Source of the DNA: an uncultured Lachnospiraceae bacterium
GTDB lineage: Bacteria > Bacillota > Clostridia > Lachnospirales > Lachnospiraceae
Direction of reading: 5' to 3'
Length of the DNA stretch: 19,341 nucleotides
Assembly (NCBI GenBank): GCA_910577105.1
Contig: CAJTMB010000040.1
Coordinates: forward strand, 1 to 19,341
The notes under the pieces are model-generated. The model was not told where the DNA came from, did not search any database, and saw only the letters and a list, made by a program, of their open reading frames with translations. Positions 6,870 to 13,798 of this stretch are shown here, piece after piece. The stretch's first letter is position 1. Every line of letters starts with the position of its first letter. The position numbers were made by a program, and so were the translations under genes.

Positions 6870-8969
6870 ATGAAATTTGGGAAGACGGTAGTGAAATGCC
6901 GTATACCGATTTTGATTCTGGCGCTGGCGCTGCTTGTTCCTTCCGTAATTGGAATGGCGAAAACCAGAATTAACTATGACATGCTGACTTATCTGCCGAA
7001 GGACATTGACACCGTGACGGGACAGGATATCCTGCTGGATGACTTTGGAAAAGGAGCTTTTTCCTTTGTTATCATGGAGGATATGCAGCCCGGGGAGGTG
7101 TCGGACTTAAAAGAGGCATTTGAAAAAGTGGAACATGTGGATACGGTTCTCTGGTATGACAATTTTATGGATGTATCCGTACCGATGGGATTTCTTCCTG
7201 AAAAATATTATGACGCGTTTAATTCCGGAAATGCAACCATGCTGGCGGTATTTTTTGACACATCTACTTCCGCCGACGGGACAATGGAGGCAATCGGGGA
7301 AATCCGCAGACTGGCAGGAAAGCAATGCTTTGTGTCGGGCATGTCCGCCATGGTAACGGATTTAAAGGATTTGTGTGAAAAAGAAGAACCTCTTTATGTG
7401 GGGCTTGCAGTACTGCTTGCATGCGCTGCCATGATGCTTTTCATGAATAACTGGATTATTCCCTTTGTCTTTCTTGTAAGTATCGGAATGTCCATTTTGT
7501 TAAATCTCGGTACCAATTATTTTTTAGGGGAAATTCCTTATTTGACAAAAGCGCTGGCGGCAGTCTTGCAGCTTGCAGTCACAATGGACTATTCCATTTT
7601 CCTGTGGCACAGCTACGAAGAGCAAAATGAAGTCTGTGCAGACCATAAAGAAGCCATGGCGGAAGCAATCAATAAGACCATCACCTCGGTGGTGGGAAGC
7701 TCCGTAACCACGGTGGCAGGTTTTATTGCCTTGTGTTTTATGAGTTACACTCTGGGACTTGATTTGGGTATGGTAATGGCAAAGGGGGTAGTGCTTGGGG
7801 TTATCGGCTGTGTGACGACGCTGCCTGCCATTATACTGGCCTTGGATAAACTGCTGCAAAAGACAAAGCACAAATCATTGATTCCCGACACCGGAAGGCT
7901 GGCAGGATTGATAACGAAAAGGTTTGCGGTATTTGTGGCATTGTTTTTCATCATTCTGGTGCCTGCTTTTATCGGTTATGATAAGACCAACAAAGAGGTC
8001 TATTATGATTTGGGTGATAGTCTGCCGGAGGAGATGGAGTATGTGATTGCCAATTCCAAGCTTCAGGAAAAATTCGGCGTGGGAGCGACCCATATGGTAC
8101 TGGTGGATGCCGGGCTGCCTGCGCGGGAGGTAGGCAATATGATTGCGGAGATGGAAAAGGTAGAGGGAGTAAAGTATGCCCTGGGCATGGAATCCGTTGT
8201 CGGCTCCCTGATACCGGAGGAATTTATACCGGAATCCGTCAGCAATGTGTTAAAGAGCGATAAGTGGGAATTGTTTTTGGTAAATTCCGAATATAAAACG
8301 GCAGGCGATGAAGTCAATGCACAAATTGATGAATTAAACACCATATTAAAAAGATATGATGCAAGCGGTATGCTGATTGGGGAAGCGCCCTGCACAAAGG
8401 ACTTGATTGAGATAACGGATAAGGATTTTCAGGTGGTAAACGCCATATCCATTATTGCCATTTTTATCATTATTGCACTGGTGGAAAAAAGCATTACCCT
8501 GCCAATCATTCTGGTATCGGTCATTGAGTTTTCCATCTTTATCAATCTGGGACTGGCACATTATACGGGGGTATCCCTTCCGTTTATCGCGCCTATCTGT
8601 ATCAGCACCATTCAATTGGGCGCCACCGTTGACTATGCAATCCTCATGACAACCCGATACAAGAGTGAGAGGTATGAGGGGAAGGACAAAAAAACGGCGG
8701 TCGGCAATGCACTGAGGGTATCCATCCCCTCCATAGTGGTGAGCGCCATGGGACTGTTTTCCGCAACCTTCGGGGTAGCAATTTATTCCGATGTGGACAT
8801 AATCAGTTCCCTGTGCAGTCTGATGGCAAGGGGAGCAGTCGTCAGCATGTTCAGCGTAATCCTGGTGCTTCCCGCCATGTTTATGGTTTTTGATAAAGTA
8901 ATCTGCGCAACCAGTATTGGTTTTCATGAAAAAAAGAAAAAAGAAGGGAAGGAATTGCAGCCATGTTAA
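6870..8969 (+). CDS. MMPL/RND-family membrane transporter
   Basis: ATG 6870 is preferred: AAAGGAG ends at 6860, giving a 9-nt gap, whereas the in-frame ATG at 6861 directly touches the ribosome site. The product is 699 residues with the duplicated RND layout of Gram-positive MMPL proteins. Each half has one N-terminal helix, a large extracytoplasmic loop (about 30-165 and 375-520) and a helix bundle. The paired Asp-Tyr motifs expected in proton-coupled MMPL proteins are present: MDYSIFLW (Asp240-Tyr241) and VDYAILMTTRY (Asp588-Tyr589). It likely uses the proton gradient to move lipids, hydrophobic compounds or drugs across the cytoplasmic membrane; the substrate cannot be told. Its last 7 nt overlap the next gene's start, so the two are translationally coupled. 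Confidence 0.88.
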   Translation: MKFGKTVVKCRIPILILALALLVPSVIGMAKTRINYDMLTYLPKDIDTVTGQDILLDDFGKGAFSFVIMEDMQPGEVSDLKEAFEKVEHVDTVLWYDNFMDVSVPMGFLPEKYYDAFNSGNATMLAVFFDTSTSADGTMEAIGEIRRLAGKQCFVSGMSAMVTDLKDLCEKEEPLYVGLAVLLACAAMMLFMNNWIIPFVFLVSIGMSILLNLGTNYFLGEIPYLTKALAAVLQLAVTMDYSIFLWHSYEEQNEVCADHKEAMAEAINKTITSVVGSSVTTVAGFIALCFMSYTLGLDLGMVMAKGVVLGVIGCVTTLPAIILALDKLLQKTKHKSLIPDTGRLAGLITKRFAVFVALFFIILVPAFIGYDKTNKEVYYDLGDSLPEEMEYVIANSKLQEKFGVGATHMVLVDAGLPAREVGNMIAEMEKVEGVKYALGMESVVGSLIPEEFIPESVSNVLKSDKWELFLVNSEYKTAGDEVNAQIDELNTILKRYDASGMLIGEAPCTKDLIEITDKDFQVVNAISIIAIFIIIALVEKSITLPIILVSVIEFSIFINLGLAHYTGVSLPFIAPICISTIQLGATVDYAILMTTRYKSERYEGKDKKTAVGNALRVSIPSIVVSAMGLFSATFGVAIYSDVDIISSLCSLMARGAVVSMFSVILVLPAMFMVFDKVICATSIGFHEKKKKEGKELQPC

Positions 8970-11059
8970 AAGAAAAGAATAAAGTATTTAAGACGGGTAT
9001 TATATGTATTGCAGGTGCAGTTTTGGCAGGTATGGTTCTGGCAGGCGTTGCAGGTGTGCAGGCACATGCAAAAAGCATGGATGAAAATACCGGGACGGAG
9101 GAGACAAAAACAGCGGAAAATACAAATGCGGAAACGGAAATAAAGGAGATGGCGGAAAACCTCTGGCAGACGCAGCACGGTGACGGAGAGGCTTACAAGG
9201 AGGAAACCGTGTATGTGCTGGCGTCAGCGGACGGTTCTGCAAATGAAATTATAGTAAGCGATTGGCTGCAAAATGCGCCGGAGGGATTTGACGAAACAAA
9301 AACGGGTCTTGCAGATGCGTATGCAATCAAAAATGATGAAAGCGGACTGTATTATCAAGGAACTTCCGAAAAAGAACTGCCGGTTTCCATGAGGGTAAGC
9401 TATACCCTGGACGGAGAAAAAATAGCCCCGGAAGAGCTTGCCGGAAAAAGCGGGCATGTGGTTATGCGTTTTGATTTTTGCAGTAATCAGTATGAAATGA
9501 AGGAGATAAACAACAGCCGGGAAAAAATATATGCACCGTTCGTCACAGTAACCGGAATGGTATTGGACAATACCCGGTTTTGCAATATAACCGTATCTTC
9601 CGGCAAAATCATTAACGACGGCAGCAGAACTATTGTAGCTGGGATTGCTTTTCCGGGAATGGCGGAAAACTTGGATATGGAGAAGGAGGTTCTGCCTGCA
9701 TATATTGAAGTGGAGGCGGATGTCACCGGCTTTTCCATGGAAGGTAGTTATACAGTTGCCATAAATGAGATATTTAACGGACTGAATCTGGAAGGTGTGA
9801 ACAGTCTGGAAGATTTAAAGGCATCCATGGGTGAACTGACGGACGCGGCGGACGCGCTGGTAAACGGTTCTTCCGACTTATATGATGGACTGGAAACGCT
9901 GTATAAAAAATCGGGTGATTTGAAGGAAGGCGTATATGCGCTGGCAGACGGCGCAGGACAGCTTTCCGGCGGCGCGGCAGAGTTAAATGCAGGCGCAAAA
10001 GAATTGCAGGCGGGTGCAGACAGCCTGTGTGCCGGTCTGGGAACCCTGAGTGCAAAAAGCAGCGAATTAAACAATGGCGCGGCACAGGTATTCCGGTCCT
10101 TGCTTGCAACGGCAAACAGCCAGCTTGCGGCAAACGGTTTGAGCGTGCCGACCCTGACCATTGACAATTATGCCTCTGTTTTAGACGGAATACTGGCGTC
10201 CATGGGGCAGGACGGTGTATATCAGCAGGTATATGCGCAGGTGTATGACGCCGTGAAAGCGCAGGTCGAAGCTGAGGTAAAGGCAAATGAAAGCGCCATT
10301 CTGGCGCAGGTGACGCAGGCGGTGGAAGCACAGGTCAGGGCGGGGGTTCTGAGTGTGGCAGGAATGACGGAAGACGAGTATCAGGCGCTTAAAAGCGCCG
10401 GGGATGCGGCAGCAGACGCCATAGATGCCAGTGTCGCAGCACAAATGCAAAGCGAAGGCGTACAGCAGCAGATTGCGGCAGCAGCAGCTTCCCAAGAAGA
10501 ACAGTTGATTGCCGCAAATGTCAACGCACAGATGAGTTCCCAGCAGATTACCGATTTGATTACGCAGAAGGTAACGGAAAACATGTCCGCCGCAGAAAGC
10601 GGTGCGGCACAGATTGCGGGATTGAAGGCACAGCTTGACAGCTACAACACTTTCTATCAGGGAGTCCGTTCCTATACGGCGGGAGTAACCCAGGCCAGTG
10701 CGGGAGCCGGACAGTTAAGCAGCGGCGCGGGACAGCTTGCAGCAGGAGCCGATACCCTTGCGGCAGGCGCTTCGACTTTAAAAGAAGGGACAGACGCCCT
10801 TGCAGACGGCAGCGATGCATTGATAGACGGGGTGGCCCGCTTAAAGGATGGCGCAATGCAGCTCAGGGACGGAATGATTACCTTCAATGAAGAAGGTATA
10901 GAAAAACTGGCAGCAGCCTTTGAAGGCGACCTGAAAGAACTGGTAAGCCGTATGCAGGCCGCGGTGGAAGTTTCCCAAGACTGTCATTCCTATGCGGACA
11001 GCACGGTAGAAATGGACGGCAGCGTAAGGTTTTTGTATAAGACGGCGGAAATCAAGTAA
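8963..11059 (+). CDS. Exported XXXLXXG heptad-repeat protein (partner of MMPL transporter)
   Basis: The product is 698 residues. Its ATG overlaps the MMPL stop, with AAGGAA upstream. The N-terminus is basic then hydrophobic (TGIICIAGAVLAGMVLAG), a signal peptide or anchor possibly cleaved near QAHAKS. Two blocks of seven-residue repeats of the form xxxLxxG/A occur at about 316-376 (ALADGAGQLSGGAAELNAGA) and 572-638 (QLAAGADTLAAGASTLKEGT). Between them lies an Ala/Gln-rich insertion of about 195 residues with helical or coiled-coil character. Repeats of this type are known from YhgE/Pip-like proteins, but the C-terminal multi-helix membrane domain of YhgE is absent: the protein ends soluble (VRFLYKTAEIK). 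It probably acts outside the membrane next to the MMPL transporter; exact function unknown. Confidence 0.82.
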   Translation: MLKEKNKVFKTGIICIAGAVLAGMVLAGVAGVQAHAKSMDENTGTEETKTAENTNAETEIKEMAENLWQTQHGDGEAYKEETVYVLASADGSANEIIVSDWLQNAPEGFDETKTGLADAYAIKNDESGLYYQGTSEKELPVSMRVSYTLDGEKIAPEELAGKSGHVVMRFDFCSNQYEMKEINNSREKIYAPFVTVTGMVLDNTRFCNITVSSGKIINDGSRTIVAGIAFPGMAENLDMEKEVLPAYIEVEADVTGFSMEGSYTVAINEIFNGLNLEGVNSLEDLKASMGELTDAADALVNGSSDLYDGLETLYKKSGDLKEGVYALADGAGQLSGGAAELNAGAKELQAGADSLCAGLGTLSAKSSELNNGAAQVFRSLLATANSQLAANGLSVPTLTIDNYASVLDGILASMGQDGVYQQVYAQVYDAVKAQVEAEVKANESAILAQVTQAVEAQVRAGVLSVAGMTEDEYQALKSAGDAAADAIDASVAAQMQSEGVQQQIAAAAASQEEQLIAANVNAQMSSQQITDLITQKVTENMSAAESGAAQIAGLKAQLDSYNTFYQGVRSYTAGVTQASAGAGQLSSGAGQLAAGADTLAAGASTLKEGTDALADGSDALIDGVARLKDGAMQLRDGMITFNEEGIEKLAAAFEGDLKELVSRMQAAVEVSQDCHSYADSTVEMDGSVRFLYKTAEIK

Positions 11060-11081
11060 AAGGTAATGGAATGGTATTTCA

Positions 11082-11136
11082 GAGAATGGCTCTTTTCATC
11101 CTCAGGTCAGGAATGAAAAGGGTCATTTCTCTTTGT
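11082..11136 (+). terminator. Terminator after the heptad-repeat gene
   Basis: A long stem is formed by CTCTTTTCAT (11090-11099) and ATGAAAAGGG (11113-11122), extended by GAGAA/TTTCTC at the base with G-U pairs and a bulge. It lies 22 nt after the stop and is followed by CTTTGTAT, a short T-rich tail. Confidence 0.65.
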
Positions 11137-11173
11137 ATCTATACATATCATGGGATACCTCCTCCTAATAAAA

Positions 11174-11205
11174 CGCCTGTCAGATAAAATTTTCCCTGAC
11201 AAGCG
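11174..11205. repeat. Small inverted repeat in the 11.1-11.4 kb gap
   Basis: Arms CGCCTGTCAG (11174-11183) and CTGACAAGCG (11196-11205) match in 9 of 10 positions around a 12-nt AT-rich spacer. No T run follows, so it is not a typical terminator. Function unknown. The rest of 11137-11283 shows no ORF with a ribosome site; it holds a short direct repeat ACTATCA at about 11224 and 11239. Confidence 0.5.
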
Positions 11206-11283
11206 TGGATAAGACTAACGTCTACTATCAAAATCATACTATCAGAAATACTGTTTTATGTTAAATAATTTATAAGGTGGAGC

Positions 11284-11329
11284 TTCCGCATTTTACATTG
11301 CAGGGGTCCCTGCAATGTATAAAACGGAA
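11284..11329. repeat. 46-bp near-perfect foldback upstream of the chemotaxis gene
   Basis: Left arm begins TTCCGCATTTTACATTGCA, right arm ends TGCAATGTATAAAACGGAA; 19 of 22 positions pair and the loop is only about 2-4 nt. No T run follows. It ends 21 nt before the -35 box of the chemotaxis gene. Its outer end (TTCCGCATT) resembles that of the large foldback at 15931. Confidence 0.7.
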
Positions 11330-11350
11330 ATCTACAGGAACAGACCGGTC

Positions 11351-11379
11351 TTGACTTTTAGCGGATATTTTTTCATAAT
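11351..11379 (+). promoter_or_regulatory. Sigma-A-type promoter of the chemotaxis gene
   Basis: TTGACT (11351-11356) and CATAAT (11374-11379) are separated by exactly 17 nt, each 5 of 6 to consensus. Expected transcript start is near 11386, 50 nt before the ATG. An 8-bp palindrome GACCGGTC (11343-11350) touches the -35 box. Confidence 0.7.
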
Positions 11380-11438
11380 GAAAGTAGTTGATTTTTAAAT
11401 ACATAAGCAGCGTGCGAATTGACATGAGGAGGGTAAAC

Positions 11439-12980
11439 ATGGAAGGAACAACGGATAATAAGGATTTTTTTGAACGGAACGAGGAAGAGGTATGCAGGAC
11501 TATTTGTAAGATACTGCTTGGGATGACAGCGGTGTTTCCTACGTTGTTTCTATGCTCGATATTACACATTTTTCAGGTTTCGATTAAGGAATTGATACCG
11601 ATAAGTGCATTCGGAGTAGTCTGTACCTTGTCCCCTGTTATACTTCTGAAATGCGGGGTTTCTATCCGGTTTATTAAAAATTACAGTATTATAGCTCTGG
11701 CAATTGTCATTGCTTTGATGGCGAGCAATTCCCATCTGGGTATTTATATGACATATGTGCTTGCGCTTGCTTTAAGCTGTCTCTATTTTGATAAAAAGTT
11801 TACTGTCCGCACCGCCATAATCGGGTTTATCGGCATGATAACCGCAGTTTATTTTCGTTCGGGAAATGTGTTGCTGTGGCCGGGGGATACCCGAATGAAG
11901 TGGTTTATCGGATATGGTATGGGATTTACAATTGAGTATATTGCAATGTCGGCTGTATTTATCTCGCTCTCCGGACGTGCGAGAAGGCTGCTTGAGAACC
12001 TGCATAATACAGAGGTAGTAAAGGAAATTTTAGACAACTGCGGCTCTGCGTCCGCGATGCTGTCGAATCTGCTTGGAGGCTTAAAGACAGCTATTCGTGA
12101 TACGGTTGACAATAATCAGAAAATCTGTCATGAAGCGGATATGACAAAAATCGGTTGTGAGGAAAATCTGGAACAGGTACGGCAGACTGACAGCAGTATT
12201 GGTGAAATGGAAGAGAATATGCGTTTAATCAGCCGACAGACGGAAGAAATGTCCGAAATTTCCGCGGACGCTTACCGCAAAATTGAAAATTATATTGGTT
12301 TTATGAATCAGGCGGCGGATTCCATACACCAAATTGAAGTTTCCAGCGATAGTCTTCGGGAAAAAATTTCACGGGTAGGAAGTTGTGCGGGTGAGATTGC
12401 TTCCGTTGTGGATGTTATTGAAGGAATCGCCAATCAGACGAACATTTTGGCTATCAATGCTTCCATTGAAGCGGCACGCGCCGGAGAACAGGGCAAAAGC
12501 TTTGCGGTTGTCGCTTCCAAAGTAGGCATATTGGCAGAGCAGTGTAAGAAGGCGACTTTAAACATTACCGCCCAGATTCAGGAAATGAATGCGAATGTGG
12601 AGGATGCGCACGTATCTGTAAATGAAAACGGCGAAGTGGTTTTAGCAGGCATCCAAAAGATTCATACGGCGAAGGAGGAAGCCGATAAGCTGTTGGATGC
12701 ACAGATGGCGTCTATCAGGAAGGTGAAGGAAGTGGAGGAAAATCTGGAAGCCGGACTGAATCATCAGAAGCAGGTGGTTGCCATGACGGAGGATATGAAT
12801 GACACCACCAGCCAATCGCTGGAACAGGTAAAGGCAATTAGCGAGGCAATCGAAAAACAGGTGGAACTGGCTGCGGTTATGCAGGCAGCCTTTGACGAGG
12901 TGCAGAAGATTTCGGAAACGCTTCTGGAAATTAGCGTGAAAAGTACTTCTAATAGCTCATGCCAAGGGGCATTTCGCTAA
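11439..12980 (+). CDS. Methyl-accepting chemotaxis protein with multi-helix membrane N-terminus
   Basis: The start is ATG 11439 behind AGGAGGG (11427-11433); upstream in-frame codons TTG 11388 and ATG 11424 are less well placed. The product is 513 residues. About six hydrophobic segments fill residues about 25-190, with no obvious periplasmic sensor domain, so the signal may be sensed in or near the membrane. The cytoplasmic part is helical and contains the conserved hairpin tip IANQTNILAINASIEAARAG (about 329-348) followed by FAVVASKVGILAEQ, which in this family contacts CheA and CheW. The protein should relay signals to flagellar motion or another chemosensory output. The final 15 residues (VKSTSNSSCQGAFR) are encoded by the first copy of a tandem structured repeat, so the natural stop was probably displaced. 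Confidence 0.87.
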   Translation: MEGTTDNKDFFERNEEEVCRTICKILLGMTAVFPTLFLCSILHIFQVSIKELIPISAFGVVCTLSPVILLKCGVSIRFIKNYSIIALAIVIALMASNSHLGIYMTYVLALALSCLYFDKKFTVRTAIIGFIGMITAVYFRSGNVLLWPGDTRMKWFIGYGMGFTIEYIAMSAVFISLSGRARRLLENLHNTEVVKEILDNCGSASAMLSNLLGGLKTAIRDTVDNNQKICHEADMTKIGCEENLEQVRQTDSSIGEMEENMRLISRQTEEMSEISADAYRKIENYIGFMNQAADSIHQIEVSSDSLREKISRVGSCAGEIASVVDVIEGIANQTNILAINASIEAARAGEQGKSFAVVASKVGILAEQCKKATLNITAQIQEMNANVEDAHVSVNENGEVVLAGIQKIHTAKEEADKLLDAQMASIRKVKEVEENLEAGLNHQKQVVAMTEDMNDTTSQSLEQVKAISEAIEKQVELAAVMQAAFDEVQKISETLLEISVKSTSNSSCQGAFR

Positions 12981-13070
12981 GAAGTACTAAGTTTCACGCT
13001 TGAGAAATGCCTAAAATGCGGCATTTTTCATCTCAATTTGGGATTCTGCAGAGTGGAATCATGTTGGTTA
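12934..13070. repeat. Tandem structured repeat, copy 1 (137 bp)
   Basis: It starts with GCGTGAAAAGTACTTCT inside the end of the chemotaxis gene. Three hairpins can be drawn. A, 12934-12999: arms GCGTGAAA, GTACTTCT, TAGC and ATGCC each pair with their complements in order. B, 13000-13036: TTGAG...CTCAA and AAATGCC/GGCATTT. C, 13042-13060: GATTCTGC/GTGGAATC, with G-U pairs. The first 71 nt are identical to copy 2. Confidence 0.9.
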
Positions 13071-13207
13071 GCGTGAAAAGTACTTCTAATAGCTCATGCC
13101 AAGGGGCATTTCGCTAAGAAGTACTAAGTTTCACGCTTGAGGAATGCCTAAAATGCGGCATTCTCCGCACAGATTTGAGATTCCGCAAAGCGGAATCATG
13201 GCGGTTG
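13071..13207. repeat. Tandem structured repeat, copy 2 (137 bp)
   Basis: It repeats copy 1 exactly 137 bp downstream. Hairpin A (13071-13136) is identical. Hairpin B has GAATGCC/GGCATTC, an A-T of copy 1 replaced by G-C. Hairpin C (13179-13197) is GATTCCGC/GCGGAATC, where two G-U pairs of copy 1 are Watson-Crick pairs. The copy ends close to the stop of the minus-strand 2H phosphoesterase gene, so both copies fill the convergent gap. Confidence 0.9.
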
Positions 13208-13231
13208 GTATGCGTGTAACTTCAAGTTAAT

Positions 13232-13798
13232 TTATAAGGGCAATATCTTATAGCAAAAATAAGTGCCCGGCAGTATATTGTCGTCGTCATAGTATAAGAG
13301 GCCGAGACGGGAAAAACGGTAAGACTGCTTTTTAAGTTCTTTTGCCATTTGTTCATAGGCTTTTTGATAATTTTCAAAGGGCGCTTTGCCGATGGCAATG
13401 GTCATGTGGAAAATATAGTCATTGTCGTAAGCTGCCGGGCATGGACCGAACCGGTTTTCCAGTTTCCGGAAAAGCAACTGCTGCATACGCTCCAGTTCCT
13501 CTGACTTTTTTACGCGAATGCTCATGCAGCCGGAAGGAATGCCGCCGATAACGTTTGACGGATGGATATCCAACTGTTCAAATGTGGCTGTAACCGGATG
13601 CAGTTCTTTTGCAAATGCATCAAAAAACGCCTCCATATCTTCCAGATTCGGTATGGTAAAGGGCTGCTTCAGCGAAATGTGCTGCGGCAGTCTTGCCATT
13701 TCAAAGCCCGTTTCGCCAAGGCGGTGGGCTCTAAGCATCAGTTTTCTGCCGTAATTTTCGGCTTCCAAATCGGCAATCAATACAATCGTTGCTTTCAT
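13232..13798 (-). CDS. 2H phosphoesterase-superfamily protein (LigT/2'-5' RNA ligase-like)
   Basis: The product is 188 residues, a usual length for the superfamily. The two signature HxS/T motifs are present in the right order and spacing: His40-Ile-Ser42 (LPQHISLKQPF) and His131-Met-Thr133 (IFHMTIAIG), which form the active site acting on 2',3'-cyclic or 2'-5' phosphate bonds in RNA or nucleotides. The protein looks cytosolic, with no signal or membrane segment. Its ATG overlaps the TGA of the threonyl-tRNA synthetase gene (ATGA) and a GAAAGGA site lies just upstream, so it is translated from the same T-box-controlled mRNA. That link suggests, but does not prove, a job in tRNA or RNA end processing. 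The actual substrate is unknown. Confidence 0.83.
   Translation of the reverse strand: MKATIVLIADLEAENYGRKLMLRAHRLGETGFEMARLPQHISLKQPFTIPNLEDMEAFFDAFAKELHPVTATFEQLDIHPSNVIGGIPSGCMSIRVKKSEELERMQQLLFRKLENRFGPCPAAYDNDYIFHMTIAIGKAPFENYQKAYEQMAKELKKQSYRFSRLGLLYYDDDNILPGTYFCYKILPL

Noticed and set aside
8346..8927. 193-residue minus-strand frame opposite the MMPL gene
   Set aside because: It lies wholly inside a well-supported transporter gene, is rich in His/Cys/Gln as typical shadow frames are, and shows no start signal.
11137..11438. c-di-GMP riboswitch before the chemotaxis gene
   Set aside because: Such riboswitches often precede these genes, so I looked, but the conserved core sequences are not present; only simple hairpins are seen.
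12934..13207. CRISPR array
   Set aside because: There are only two units of 137 bp with internal hairpins, no short repeat/spacer alternation, and no cas genes in the window.
13208..13231. Third, partial copy of the tandem repeat (GCGTGTAACTTCAAG)
   Set aside because: Similarity to GCGTGAAAAGTACTTC is short and interrupted; it may be chance, so it is not counted as a copy.
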